From assembly GCA_900549085.1 (NCBI GenBank), contig URMO01000017.1, forward strand, positions 1-37,520: 37,520 bases of DNA. The letters run 5' to 3'. The stretch comes from an uncultured Collinsella sp. GTDB lineage: Bacteria > Actinomycetota > Coriobacteriia > Coriobacteriales > Coriobacteriaceae. Shown here one piece after another: positions 7,657 to 16,171 of this stretch; position 1 is the first letter of the stretch; each line of letters begins with the position of its first letter. The notes below the pieces were generated by a model. It searched no databases. It was given only the letters and a program-made list of their open reading frames with translations, and had not been told where the DNA came from. A program made the translations under genes and the position numbers.

Positions 7657-8913
7657 CTACTCGTCCTGAGGGTCCTCGTCGGAACTTGACTCGGGCGCCG
7701 GCTCGGGCGCGGGCGCCGGCTCAGGTGCAGGTGCCGACTCGGGCTCAGGCGCAGGCGCAGGCGCAGGCTCAGGCACGGGCGCCGGCTCGGGCGCGACATC
7801 CGGAGCACTGTAACCCGAGGGAGTGGACTTCTTCTCGAAGGGCAATACAAAGGTCAGGACGTCATCCTTGTCCTCGTCGGCCCACTCGCTTGCATAACGC
7901 GCGACCCAATAGCCAACGGCACGGTGCTTGAGCATCTTGCCAAAGACTGTAAGAAACACGGTGACAAAAGCGACCAGCACCAGGAACAGCACGAGTGTGA
8001 TGCCACCGCCGGCAACAATCGCCTCAATACCCGTAGGACGATAGTAGTAGCTATACATACCGACAGAGGCAACGGCGCCAAAGACGACCGTCAAGATCCA
8101 TGTGACAACGTTGGCGACCAGACCCGTCAAAAACTCGGGAAGGAACGAAGCGCAGAACAGCTTGGTCTTATTGTTCTTAAAGGCTGCCCAAACCTTATCG
8201 AGCGAAAACGCGCTCTCGACGCGACCGGTCACCGCAAAGTGCATCACGGCAATGTCGGCGAACATCTTAAAGAAGACCCCCAGGACCGCCGTGGCAATCA
8301 TAGCCAGGACAAGCAGGCCAAGCGAGCCAAACAGCGCAGCCTCGAGCGCATAAGAGCCGTAATAAGAATACGAGCCCGCGGCGCCAATTACCACGCCCTC
8401 CACCAGCGAAAGCACTACACCGATAATGGGAATGGCAGCGATAACCTCGAGCACGACCGAAATAACGCTCGAAAAGATTCCGAGACCAAACGACGTGGAA
8501 CGCATCAACGGACGACCCATGCCGTCATCGATCTTAAGCGACAGGTCGCGACCCCACTCGATGCCAAAGCCCGAACCGCACACGCTCGCCACGTAGGCAG
8601 CCAAAAAGCCGATGGCAGCCGCAATACCGCCGATAACGGGGATGAACAGCACGAGTACCGACACGACACAGATAAGCGCCGGCAAAAAGGCAATCTGGCA
8701 CACGCGCTGCAGCACGCCCGGAGTCTTGGTCATATCCTCAAACGCCTGAGCCGTGCAGCCCTTGGACGCGTTCGCGACAGGTTGAGGAACAAACTGCTGA
8801 GGCTGAGGCTGACCCTGAGGGGCGGAAGCTGCAGCACCGGCATTGGGGGCACCACACACGCCGCAGAACTTGTCGTTATCGCCCATGGGGGCGCCACACT
8901 GCGAACAGAACAT
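7657..8913 (-). CDS. Zinc-ribbon multi-spanning membrane protein with Pro-Ala-Glu tail
   Basis: This 418-residue protein starts with a zinc ribbon (MFCSQCGAP...FCGVCGAP: four cysteines in two CxxC pairs, residues 3-24). A Gln/Pro-rich linker leads to about six or more hydrophobic segments between residues 65 and 345 (for example PALICVVSVLVLFIPVIGG and LVLFLVLVAFVTVFLTVFG). This is similar in style to DUF4013-type membrane proteins, but I am not certain of the family. The last 60 residues are a low-complexity run of PAPEPAP units encoded by a GGCGCAGGC-type tandem repeat, then an acidic end. The tail probably lies on one side of the membrane as a flexible spacer. The ATG at 8913 is preferred over 8922 because GAAGGG lies 9 bases upstream. 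Function unknown. Confidence 0.72.
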   Translation of the reverse strand: MFCSQCGAPMGDNDKFCGVCGAPNAGAAASAPQGQPQPQQFVPQPVANASKGCTAQAFEDMTKTPGVLQRVCQIAFLPALICVVSVLVLFIPVIGGIAAAIGFLAAYVASVCGSGFGIEWGRDLSLKIDDGMGRPLMRSTSFGLGIFSSVISVVLEVIAAIPIIGVVLSLVEGVVIGAAGSYSYYGSYALEAALFGSLGLLVLAMIATAVLGVFFKMFADIAVMHFAVTGRVESAFSLDKVWAAFKNNKTKLFCASFLPEFLTGLVANVVTWILTVVFGAVASVGMYSYYYRPTGIEAIVAGGGITLVLFLVLVAFVTVFLTVFGKMLKHRAVGYWVARYASEWADEDKDDVLTFVLPFEKKSTPSGYSAPDVAPEPAPVPEPAPAPAPEPESAPAPEPAPAPEPAPESSSDEDPQDE

Positions 8914-9063
8914 CGAAATCATCCCTTCGTATCTAGAGCGAATCACCTGGATCGCAAACGATGTCATTGGCATCATTATCGCCCAATGTGGGGACAAATA
9001 CTCTTAGATGACGTATTTGCAACGCGCGAGGCGCTTTTCGATTGTTTGATGAGTGCGTCCGCG

Positions 9064-10086
9064 TTAGTTCGTTCCGCGGAAACCCTTGCCGACGATCTCG
9101 GAGCTGTCGACGATCGTGATAAAGGCACCCGGATCGACCTCGCGCGCATAACGGCGCAGCTGCACGGCCTCGCGACGGCTCAGCACGCTCATGATCACCG
9201 TCACGCACTTGCCCGAGAAGGCACCGTAGCCGCGACTGATGGTCGCCGTACGGTTGAGATGCTTGACGATAAACTCCTCGACCTTAAGGGGCTCGGAACA
9301 AATGATCGTGCAGACCTTACGAAGATGAATGCTCTCGATGGCCTTGTCGACCACAAGCGTCTTGGCAAACAGGCCGAGCACGCAATACAGACCGATACGC
9401 GGACCATACAAAAAGGCCGCGATGGTCACGATGCCGATATCGACCAGCAACAGCGCGCGACCAATCTCGAGTGTGGTACGGCGTTTGAGGATCATAGCGA
9501 GGATGTCCGTGCCGCCCGTCGAGGCGCCGATATCAAAGACGATGGCGCTGCCGAGCGCCGGCAGAATCACGGCAAAGCACAGGTCGAGCCACATATCGCC
9601 CGTCATCGAGACACTGGTCGGGATAAAGAGCTCGAAAAGCGAAACATAGGCGGACAGCGCAAACGAGGCGAAGACGCTCCACAGGATTGCCTTGCGTTCC
9701 AAAAAGATAAAGCCCAAGACGACGAGAACCGCGTTGATAATCCACATAAAGACACCGACGGGCAGGGTCGGGAACAGCGTGGACAGAATGACCGACACGC
9801 CCGAGGTGCCGCCAAAAGCAAAGTGATTAGGGGTTTTAAACGCAACGATGGCAAAGGCCGTAAGAATCAGACCCAGATTGAGCTCGGCGAAAAAGCGCGG
9901 GAAGCCTGGCTCCTGGCTGCGCTTTTGGCCGGCACGCTCGCCGCGCTCGATATCGGTGCGATCGACCACGCGCTCCATCGGCACCACGGGAGGACGATGT
10001 AGCTCCTCGGCAGCTCGCGATGCCGCCTCTGCCGCGGCGGCCTCAATCGCCCATGCCTTGCTTTCTGTTTCGCGCTCGTCAGCCAT
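9064..10086 (-). CDS. YitT-family membrane protein (DUF161/DUF2179)
   Basis: This 340-residue protein has a charged cytoplasmic N-terminal extension of about 65 residues, longer than usual for the family. A YitT membrane domain follows (about 68-245), with five to six hydrophobic segments and the typical FGGTSGVSVILS and FDIGASTGGTDILAMIL motifs. A C-terminal DUF2179 domain (about 255-335) contains CTIICSEPLKVEEFI and ITIVDSSEIVGKGF. YitT proteins are widespread in Gram-positive bacteria and their transport role is not established. The ATG at 10086 has GAGGGG seven bases upstream. The gene stands alone on the minus strand between the zinc-ribbon membrane gene and the Asp23 operon. Confidence 0.88.
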   Translation of the reverse strand: MADERETESKAWAIEAAAAEAASRAAEELHRPPVVPMERVVDRTDIERGERAGQKRSQEPGFPRFFAELNLGLILTAFAIVAFKTPNHFAFGGTSGVSVILSTLFPTLPVGVFMWIINAVLVVLGFIFLERKAILWSVFASFALSAYVSLFELFIPTSVSMTGDMWLDLCFAVILPALGSAIVFDIGASTGGTDILAMILKRRTTLEIGRALLLVDIGIVTIAAFLYGPRIGLYCVLGLFAKTLVVDKAIESIHLRKVCTIICSEPLKVEEFIVKHLNRTATISRGYGAFSGKCVTVIMSVLSRREAVQLRRYAREVDPGAFITIVDSSEIVGKGFRGTN

Positions 10087-10202
10087 TACGGCAACCCCTC
10101 GTTAACAATTTGGAAACAATGCGCCCATTAGGGTAACGCGGAACGCGACGATTGCAACCCCTAGTTAGACGAGTGGTATGCCTACATCGGGGGCATACAA
10201 AT

Positions 10203-10240
10203 AACGGCCGGCCGCACATACATCCGTGCGACCGGCCGTT
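10203..10240 (-). terminator. Strong hairpin terminating the amaP-asp23 operon
   Basis: AACGGCCGG (10203-10211) pairs with CCGGCCGTT (10232-10240), with an inner CGCAC/GTGCG stem. On the minus strand it is followed by ATTTGTATG. It lies about 50 bases after the asp23 stop. Confidence 0.65.
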
Positions 10241-10291
10241 TGACGTTTTCGCAGATAAAATCTGCCAAAATAAACATCCCTTTTTGGTAGG

Positions 10292-10813
10292 TTACTCGTG
10301 CTGGTTGGTGCGGTGCTCGTACTCCTCGGGGGTGATAACATCCTCGATGCGCAGGTTGACGCCTGCCACCTCAAGGCCGGTCATCGCAGCCAGACGCTCG
10401 GTCACGCGCGCCTTAACGTCGTCGAAAATCGCGGGCGCATAGGCGCCGTACTCGATAATGACGGAAATGTTAACGACCACGCGGTTGTCATCGGTGACCT
10501 CGACTGTCACGCCCTTGGTCAGATTCTCGGCACCAAACTGCTCCTGCACAAAGTGCATGAGGTTGCCCTTCATGCCCAGGACGTGCGGTACCTCGCGGGT
10601 GGCCATGGCGACGATCTTCTCGATCACACCGTTGGAATAGGTCAGCGAGTCCTCGGACTCGTCCGCTTCCCCATCATCCTCATCCGCATCGTCGGCGGGT
10701 TCGGCCTCGACGAGCGCCTCGTCCTCGAGCGTTACGTCCTCGGCCTCGGCGGTGACGGTCTCGTCTACCTCGAGCTCGGTATCGGCCACATCGACCTTCG
10801 TGTTAAAAGCCAT
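10292..10813 (-). CDS. Asp23/Gls24-family envelope stress protein
   Basis: This 173-residue protein has an acidic N-terminal tail (about 1-57, rich in Asp, Glu and Ala) and then an Asp23/Gls24 domain (about 58-165). Typical features are SNGVIEKIVAMATREVPHV at its start and VVVNISVIIEYG and VTERLAAMTGLEV later. Asp23 proteins form filament-like layers under the cell membrane in Gram-positive bacteria and are tied to envelope or alkaline stress. The ATG at 10813 follows a near-perfect AAGGAGG. It is the last gene of a minus-strand operon, amaP-DUF2273-asp23, in the same order as in Staphylococcus. AmaP is the known membrane anchor for Asp23, so this protein is expected to be membrane-tethered. 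The acidic tail is longer than in staphylococcal Asp23. Confidence 0.88.
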   Translation of the reverse strand: MAFNTKVDVADTELEVDETVTAEAEDVTLEDEALVEAEPADDADEDDGEADESEDSLTYSNGVIEKIVAMATREVPHVLGMKGNLMHFVQEQFGAENLTKGVTVEVTDDNRVVVNISVIIEYGAYAPAIFDDVKARVTERLAAMTGLEVAGVNLRIEDVITPEEYEHRTNQHE

Positions 10814-10857
10814 GGTTCCTCCTTATGCCCACCGCACACGCGGCGGTCGAATACATG

Positions 10858-11235
10858 CTAGCGGCCGCTAAACAGACGGCCGAAGAAGTTGACGATCCCG
10901 TTCTCGCCGTCGCGGATCTGGCCAATCACGGCGCCGATCAGCACAAAGAAAGCGATGACGAGCGTATCCCACAGGCCGAGCGTGAGCACCAGCACGGCGA
11001 GCACAAAACCAGCGACGGCTCCAAGCGTGGTGTTGGGATGACGGACGGCATAGCTCCAGATGGCTGCCCCCGTACCCTTGATGAGACCCATGGCCTCATC
11101 AAAATCATCGGCGACCGCGTCATGTGACTCGGTACCCTCCACCTTAGGATCGACGACCTCGCCTGCCGGCGCGGCGCTCTGATCGATAGTCAAGCGCGGG
11201 GTGCGGACGGTCTTGTCTTGATTGGTATCACTCAC
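10858..11235 (-). CDS. DUF2273 small membrane protein
   Basis: This 125-residue protein has a polar N-terminal half (about 1-65) and a compact membrane hairpin (about 66-105: GAVAGFVLAVLVLTLGLWD and TLVIAFFVLIGAVIGQ). It ends with the family's DGENGIVNFFGRLF motif. DUF2273 proteins sit between amaP and asp23 in many Gram-positive bacteria and probably belong to the same membrane-linked complex. The start is GTG at 11235, with GGAGG six bases upstream. It overlaps the amaP stop codon by eight bases (GTGAGTGA), which implies translational coupling. The N-terminal extension is longer than in the usual roughly 60-residue members. Confidence 0.82.
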   Translation of the reverse strand: MSDTNQDKTVRTPRLTIDQSAAPAGEVVDPKVEGTESHDAVADDFDEAMGLIKGTGAAIWSYAVRHPNTTLGAVAGFVLAVLVLTLGLWDTLVIAFFVLIGAVIGQIRDGENGIVNFFGRLFSGR

Positions 11236-11773
11236 CGGAAACCTCCACGGTCTGGACGGTAGTCTTGGACGGCAAAAAACGAACGCGCGCAGTCGTGCCC
11301 GGCGTGCCGAGCATAGTGTCGCAGGCCTCCTCGATACGTTGCTGCATCGCGGCTGCAAGGGAAGCCACGTCCCGGTCGTCGAGCGCGATGGCGTCGACCT
11401 TAAAACGGACGTGCGATTCGTCGGAGCCCTGCACGCGCGCCTCGACATGCTCGATCATCACTCGGTCGTCGCGCTCTGCCGCGGTGCGAGCACACGAGGA
11501 GAGGGCAGCGAGCGTGACCTCGATATTACGCTCCCCCGCCGGATGCACGCAGGACGGCTCGCGACGCGCGAACATCAGGCGGAAAAAACCGATGAGCACG
11601 CCAAGCGCCACGATAGCGGCACACACCGTAACGACGACGCGAGGCATGGCGTCACGCAGCAGCAGCATAAAGCGATACGTATACGGTCCCCAGAACTGGC
11701 AGATAAGCGTACCCAGCGCCACGATGGCGGCGGCAAGATACACGATCGCTAGGGCTCGTTTGAGTACGCGCAC
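11228..11773 (-). CDS. amaP: AmaP-like alkaline shock membrane anchor protein
   Basis: This 181-residue protein has two N-terminal transmembrane segments (about 8-26, LAIVYLAAAIVALGTLI; and 46-68, RVVVTVCAAIVALGVLIGFF). A soluble C-terminal domain of about 110 residues has alternating strands and helices, as in AmaP. AmaP anchors Asp23 at the membrane in Staphylococcus aureus, and the downstream order DUF2273-Asp23 supports the call. The GTG at 11773 is chosen because GAAGGGAG lies five bases upstream. Longer starts would put extra non-hydrophobic residues before the first membrane segment and have no good ribosome binding site. Sequence identity to known AmaP is judged weak, so the name rests largely on context. 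Confidence 0.75.
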   Translation of the reverse strand: MRVLKRALAIVYLAAAIVALGTLICQFWGPYTYRFMLLLRDAMPRVVVTVCAAIVALGVLIGFFRLMFARREPSCVHPAGERNIEVTLAALSSCARTAAERDDRVMIEHVEARVQGSDESHVRFKVDAIALDDRDVASLAAAMQQRIEEACDTMLGTPGTTARVRFLPSKTTVQTVEVSGE

Positions 11774-11827
11774 GCGCGCTCCCTTCAGGTTTCGGTCCAC
11801 AGAATGCAAAACGATTCGCATCATTAT

Positions 11828-11869
11828 AAAAGAGCCGGGTCCGGTGCCATACGCACGCGGATCCGGCTC
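11828..11869 (-). terminator. Intrinsic terminator of yebC
   Basis: On the minus strand GAGCCGGATCCG pairs with CGGACCCGGCTC and is followed directly by TTTTATAATG. It lies 70 bases after the yebC stop. The tail also contains a perfect TATAAT (11827-11822), possibly a -10 box for the amaP operon, though no matching -35 box was found. Confidence 0.75.
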
Positions 11870-11938
11870 ATCTATTCCACGAGGCTTGCATGCTCGCTTC
11901 ATTATGCCCAGATATGCACGGCTTAACCCGTGTGGGCG

Positions 11939-12745
11939 CTACTCCTCCTCGAGGGCAGCGATGACCTCGTCGGTCATGTCCATGGTGCTGTAAACATCCT
12001 GGACGTCGTCGAGCTCCTCAAGACGGTCGATGAGGCGCTGGACCTTCTTGGCGTCGGTACCGGAGACCTCGGTCGGGGTAGTCGGGACCATGGTGGTCTC
12101 GGAGCCCTTGACCTGGACGCCCTGCTCCTCGAGCGCCTTGGAGACAGCCATGACGTCGTTAGCAGCGGTCCAGACGATCCACTCCTCGCCGGCGTCCTCG
12201 TAGTCCTCGCCACCGGCCTCGGCGATCGCCATCATGAACTCATCCTCGTCACCGGCAGCACCGTTGGCGATCATGGTCTCCTTCTTGGCGTTCTCGTCCA
12301 GGATCTCCTTGGCGACGACGATCTGGCCCTTGCGCTCAAACTGGAAGGCGACGGAGCCGGAGGTGCCCAGGTTGCCACCAGCGTGGGAGAAGGCGGAACG
12401 GACATCGGCGGCAGTGCGGTTGCGGTTGTCGGTCAGGCAGTCAACGTAGACGGCGACACCGGCGGGACCGTAGCCCTCGTACACGATGTTCTCGTAGACG
12501 GCGGCGTCGGCACCCGAACCGAAGGCCTTGTCGATAGCGGACTTGATCTTGTCCTTGGGCATGGACTGAGCCTTGGCCTTAGCAACGGCAGCGGCGAGGC
12601 TGGCGTTGTTCTCGGGCAGCGGGTCGCCGCCGAGACGGGCAGCAACGGTGATGTTGCGGCTCAGCTTGGAGAAGAGGGCGGAACGCTTGGCGTCCTGCGC
12701 GCCCTTACGATGCTTGGTTGTGGCCCACTTAGAGTGTCCGGACAT
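11939..12745 (-). CDS. yebC: YebC/PmpR-family protein
   Basis: The 268-residue protein opens with GHSKWATTKHRKGAQDAKR, the hallmark of the YebC/PmpR family, and keeps the three-domain layout, with VYEGYGPAGVAVYVDCLTDN and FSHAGGNLGTSGSVAFQF. Family members have been described as transcriptional regulators, and more recent work links some to helping ribosomes through proline-rich stretches; which applies here cannot be read from sequence. A Glu-rich C-terminal third makes it slightly longer than the usual 240-250 residues. The ATG at 12745 has AGGAGA upstream. It is transcribed alone, with a clear terminator at 11828-11869. Confidence 0.95.
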   Translation of the reverse strand: MSGHSKWATTKHRKGAQDAKRSALFSKLSRNITVAARLGGDPLPENNASLAAAVAKAKAQSMPKDKIKSAIDKAFGSGADAAVYENIVYEGYGPAGVAVYVDCLTDNRNRTAADVRSAFSHAGGNLGTSGSVAFQFERKGQIVVAKEILDENAKKETMIANGAAGDEDEFMMAIAEAGGEDYEDAGEEWIVWTAANDVMAVSKALEEQGVQVKGSETTMVPTTPTEVSGTDAKKVQRLIDRLEELDDVQDVYSTMDMTDEVIAALEEE

Positions 12746-12876
12746 ACGTGTCTCCTATCGGTTTCGACCTAAAGCCCAGCGCAGATGCTCGGGCAATATA
12801 AACAAACGTCGTTATGATATACCTACTGGCCTGCGAGATAAACCCCAAAATGAAGGCGTCGTGATGATACAGCCCC

Positions 12877-12909
12877 TTGGTGCAAAGCAACCTGCCCCCT
12901 TTGCACCAA
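12877..12909. repeat. Hairpin of the CCTGYCCC palindrome family
   Basis: TTGGTGCAAAG (12877-12887) and CTTTGCACCAA (12899-12909) are perfect 11-bp inverted repeats enclosing CAACCTGCCCC. The right half reads CCTGCCCCCTTTGCACC, matching the layout of the palindromes at 15115, 15198 and 28640. It ends one base before the stop codon of the DUF6020 gene. No T-run follows on either strand. Confidence 0.65.
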
Positions 12910-12910
12910 A

Positions 12911-15094
12911 TTAGGACCAGAGGAGATCGCTGCGGGTGATGGTGGCGCCGACGGCAAAGGGCATGCAGGCGATGACCGGATACAGATAGCGCATGTAGGT
13001 CGAGCCGTTGCAGGGACCGATCAGGCACACGGCGAGCACGCCCAGCAGCGGCACCCAAATGGCCAGCCCGCGCCACGAATGGCGGCGCAACAGGTAGACC
13101 ACCACGGCGATCATGATCCACACATAGGTGGCCGAGCTCATGGTGAGCGAGATAAACGGGATGCGTTGTACTGCCACGCGATACAGGTTGATCAGGTGGT
13201 CGCACCAGCGCACAACCTTGCTATCGACCGGATGGAAGTCAAAGTACTTGAGGTTATCGGGCTTCGCCATGATCTCGGCACTGCGCGCCGTGCTGTAGAC
13301 CCATGCGTCGCGAGCGCTCGGATAAAAATACCCATAGTAGTTATTGATGAGCGCCGAGATATAGCACCCGGGGTCCTTTTTGAACATCTGGGCCCACATC
13401 TCAAAATAGGCCTTGATGTCCTCCTGCGAGGCATACTCGTTAAAGCAATTTTTAACGGCGTCCGACTTATCTGGGTTGTAACGGCGGCCCAGGTTCTCGT
13501 ACTTGAGCACACGGTCGATCACGGCACGCTCTTCGTCGGTCACCAAGCCGTCGCAAGGAGCCTCCACGATGGTGCCGTCCTCCTTAACCGTGGGGTTGAC
13601 GCCCGAGTTGAGGCCATCGTGCTTTTGGACGAAACGAGCCGTCTGCTGGAACGGAATCGAGAGGATTTCGCGCTTGGAACCAGGCGTGATATCGTGCGCC
13701 GGCATAAAGACCTTAGTGAAGTACATGTTGGAGGCAAGGCAGAGTGCAAGCACCGCAAGAACTCCCACCCAGCGGAAACGCGGGATGGCGCCCGAAGGCG
13801 CAGCACCAGCCTGCTTGGCTGCACGATGAGCCACATGCGCGTCCCATGCGCAAAACGCCGCCGCGATTACGCATGCCGCCAGGGGAAACACCAGGCCGCC
13901 GTTACGCAGAAACGTGGAACCCATGGCGCCCAGAGCGAGCAGCAGCCAGTCATGGCGCGCAAAGAGCACGGGCCTCTGTTCGCCCGCACGCTCGGCATTG
14001 GCATCGCGACGGGGCAGGCCGCAGGCCACGAGCTTCACGGTCTGCACCAACAGCACCAAAAACGCGTCGGCAAACAGCACATCTTTGGTAAGCAGCGCCG
14101 CGTAGTTGGAGAACATGGGCATAAACACAAAGAACAGCAAGATCACGCCGCGGACCGGCAGGCTCACGCCCAGCTTGCGCAGCGACGAGATGGAATAGGC
14201 CATGCAGGCGGCCGTAATGACGAACTGGGCGCAGGTGTAGATGGCAAGACCTGCGTTGGCGCTATTGAACAGCGAAAGCCCCAGCTGGACGCACGAACCG
14301 ATGATAGCCGTGTGCGCCACGGGGTGATGTCCGTTGAGTAACACATTGGGATTGAGCAGACGCAAGTAGTCACTCGTGCCGTTGGGGTAGTTGAACCACT
14401 GGCGAATCTGCGCACCCGTATCTCCCATAAAAAGGCCAGGCAGCGAAGCGATGAGCGTGGGCGCCCAGGCGATCATAAGCACCAGGAAGGGCCCGGCAAA
14501 GGGATGGACCGAGAGCACGGCGTGAGCCACACGCCATACGCGGCCAAAGTGCGCTTCGGAAAACGGAATGCGCCGAGAGCTCAGCCAATCTAAAAACTCA
14601 AAAGCCAGATAGAAGGCCACAATCGCCAGAAGCATCCAGCCCGCGCCGCCAATCCAGGCGCAGATAACGCGTGCCTTGTCGCCCAGCACAATCTCTGCCG
14701 AATCGGTAAGGTCGTAGCTACGGCCGAACACCATGCAAACGGCAAAGAACAGCGATGGCAGCACGACCGACGGGCGCCAAGCGTCACCGCGGCCAAAGAA
14801 CACATAGCGAAACGGCAGCGTGAGCAAGCAGGCAAGCGCGAGCAGCATCACTGCGTCGGTATGGCCGGCAAACGAGAGAAGTACCTCGTAGCACACGTAG
14901 AGCGTGCCCGTCGCCTTGGGGTCGATCGCCAGGACCGCATTGCTCGACACCGGGGCGGGATCGATGGAAAACGCCGTAGTCGCCAGCAGGGCGAGCAAAA
15001 ATGCGATGAGCGTCTGCTTGGCGGGATAGCGCTTAAACCAAACGATGCGGGCGGCGTCGCGCGCAGCCGTTGCTGAGAGGTCGGAATCCTTCAC
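12911..15094 (-). CDS. DUF6020-type large polytopic membrane protein
   Basis: This 727-residue protein has about 12 or more hydrophobic segments in two blocks. The first spans residues about 25-460; a soluble, probably extracytoplasmic domain follows (about 470-620) with NNYYGYFYPSARDAWVYSTA; the last three to four membrane segments are at 640-720. Motifs such as PGLFMGDTGAQIRQWFNYPNG, NGHHPVAHTAI and FLRNGGLVFPLA match DUF6020 proteins common in Coriobacteria and Firmicutes. Their topology resembles GT-C glycosyltransferases, and an acidic residue (D in MGDTG) in the first extracytoplasmic loop fits this, but the activity is inference. The start is GTG at 15094, with GAAAGG 11 bases upstream. 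Two palindromic hairpins separate it from lgt upstream. Confidence 0.75.
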   Translation of the reverse strand: MKDSDLSATAARDAARIVWFKRYPAKQTLIAFLLALLATTAFSIDPAPVSSNAVLAIDPKATGTLYVCYEVLLSFAGHTDAVMLLALACLLTLPFRYVFFGRGDAWRPSVVLPSLFFAVCMVFGRSYDLTDSAEIVLGDKARVICAWIGGAGWMLLAIVAFYLAFEFLDWLSSRRIPFSEAHFGRVWRVAHAVLSVHPFAGPFLVLMIAWAPTLIASLPGLFMGDTGAQIRQWFNYPNGTSDYLRLLNPNVLLNGHHPVAHTAIIGSCVQLGLSLFNSANAGLAIYTCAQFVITAACMAYSISSLRKLGVSLPVRGVILLFFVFMPMFSNYAALLTKDVLFADAFLVLLVQTVKLVACGLPRRDANAERAGEQRPVLFARHDWLLLALGAMGSTFLRNGGLVFPLAACVIAAAFCAWDAHVAHRAAKQAGAAPSGAIPRFRWVGVLAVLALCLASNMYFTKVFMPAHDITPGSKREILSIPFQQTARFVQKHDGLNSGVNPTVKEDGTIVEAPCDGLVTDEERAVIDRVLKYENLGRRYNPDKSDAVKNCFNEYASQEDIKAYFEMWAQMFKKDPGCYISALINNYYGYFYPSARDAWVYSTARSAEIMAKPDNLKYFDFHPVDSKVVRWCDHLINLYRVAVQRIPFISLTMSSATYVWIMIAVVVYLLRRHSWRGLAIWVPLLGVLAVCLIGPCNGSTYMRYLYPVIACMPFAVGATITRSDLLWS

Positions 15095-15114
15095 AGTCCG
15101 AATAGCCTTTCTAG

Positions 15115-15153
15115 AAACCTGCCAAAAAGGGACAGGTTTATTTTGGCAGGTTT
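15115..15153. repeat. Hairpin of the CCTGYCCC palindrome family
   Basis: AAACCTGCCAAAA (15115-15127) and TTTTGGCAGGTTT (15141-15153) form a perfect 13-bp stem around AGGGACAGGTTTA. On the minus strand the half-element reads CCTGTCCCTTTTTGGCAGG. It lies between lgt and the DUF6020 gene and may help end lgt transcription. Confidence 0.7.
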
Positions 15154-15197
15154 TATCTGGGGAAACGTTACGGTTCTGCCATCGTTGCCCGGCAAAA

Positions 15198-15230
15198 CCA
15201 CCACAAAGGTGCCTGTCCCCTTTATGGTGG
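15198..15230. repeat. Hairpin of the CCTGYCCC palindrome family
   Basis: CCACCACAAA (15198-15207) and TTTATGGTGG (15221-15230) pair at 9 of 10 positions around GGTGCCTGTCCCC. The half-element reads CCTGTCCCCTTTATGGTGG. It starts 11 bases beyond the lgt stop codon. A further GTGGTGG lies at 15234-15240. Confidence 0.6.
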
Positions 15231-15240
15231 TATGTGGTGG

Positions 15241-16062
15241 CTAGGCGTCGAGGTAGATGCGCTGGGGGCGATTGCGGTGTCGGGCGAAGATGATGAGCGC
15301 CAGGCCTGCAATCACGAGTGGCAGACTCAACAGCTGACCCATGGTGATGACGCCGCCCAGCAGATAGCCCAGCTGGGCATCGGGCACGCGCACAAACTCA
15401 ACGAGGAAGCGGACAATGCCGTAACCCATCACAAACACACCCATAAACGTGCCCTGGGGCAGCAGCGGTTTTTTGCGGCTGAGCACCTGCAAGATGCAAA
15501 AGAGCACAATGCCCTCGAGAAATGCCTCGTAGAGCTGGGAGGGATGGCGCGGCATATCGCCCGCGGTGCCGCCAAAGATCACGCCCCAGGGCAAATCGGT
15601 CGGCTTGCCCCACAGCTCGCCGTTGACAAAGTTGGCGCAGCGCCCCAGGCACAGGGCCAACGGAGCACCGATGACCGCGAGGTCTGCCAAAGTCCACGCA
15701 TCGAGCTTGTACATGCGGCACACGAGCACGCCGCCGATGATGCCGCCCACCAAGCCGCCATGGAAACTCATGCCGCCTTCGTTGGTGGCAAAGATCTCGA
15801 GCGGATGTGCCCAGTAGTAGCCGTCACCGTAAAAGATGACGTAGAACAGGCGGGCGCCAATGATAAGGCCAAAGACCACACCGACCACGACGCTCGTCAG
15901 GTCGTCGACCGTAATGTCGAAACCCCAGCGACGCTGCGTGCGATACATGACGACCGCCGTGAGCAGAGCACCGACCACGTAGGCCAAGCCGTACCAGTAG
16001 ATGGTGATGGGCCCCGCCGAAATCGCGACGGGATCAAGCATATGGTAGAGGTCGTTGAGCAT
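15241..16062 (-). CDS. lgt: Prolipoprotein diacylglyceryl transferase
   Basis: Lgt transfers diacylglycerol from phosphatidylglycerol to the lipobox cysteine of prelipoproteins at the cytoplasmic membrane. The 273-residue protein has seven hydrophobic segments. It contains the lgt signature GRCANFVNGELWG (140-152) including the essential Arg, the GARLFYVIF segment, FHGGLVGG and HPSQLYEA. Length and topology are normal for the family. ATG at 16062 is preferred over 16122 because AAGGGG lies six bases upstream and the extra residues match no lgt. It lies on the minus strand upstream of the DUF6020 gene, separated from it by two palindromes. Confidence 0.95.
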   Translation of the reverse strand: MLNDLYHMLDPVAISAGPITIYWYGLAYVVGALLTAVVMYRTQRRWGFDITVDDLTSVVVGVVFGLIIGARLFYVIFYGDGYYWAHPLEIFATNEGGMSFHGGLVGGIIGGVLVCRMYKLDAWTLADLAVIGAPLALCLGRCANFVNGELWGKPTDLPWGVIFGGTAGDMPRHPSQLYEAFLEGIVLFCILQVLSRKKPLLPQGTFMGVFVMGYGIVRFLVEFVRVPDAQLGYLLGGVITMGQLLSLPLVIAGLALIIFARHRNRPQRIYLDA

Positions 16063-16087
16063 ATCGGTCCCCTTGCTCCCTACATAC

Positions 16088-16125
16088 AAATGCGGCCGCG
16101 GGCCTTGCGCTCGCAGCCGCATATT
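16088..16125 (-). terminator. Probable terminator of the NifU-like gene
   Basis: AAATGCGGC (16088-16096) and GCCGCATATTT (16115-16125) form an imperfect stem. On the minus strand it is followed by TTTGTATG, just before the lgt start region. Confidence 0.5.
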
Positions 16126-16171
16126 TGGGCGTGACGTCTATGCGGAGTACGCCGTCCGCAGCTTTCGCATC

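Noticed and set aside
7686..7800. Tandem GGCGCAGGC-type repeats, considered as a minisatellite or CRISPR-like array
   Set aside because: They encode the PAPEPAP tail of the zinc-ribbon membrane protein; there are no spacers.
7924..10002. 692-codon open frame on the plus strand
   Set aside because: It runs antisense across the zinc-ribbon and YitT genes and the gap between them, with charged low-complexity translation and no ribosome binding site.
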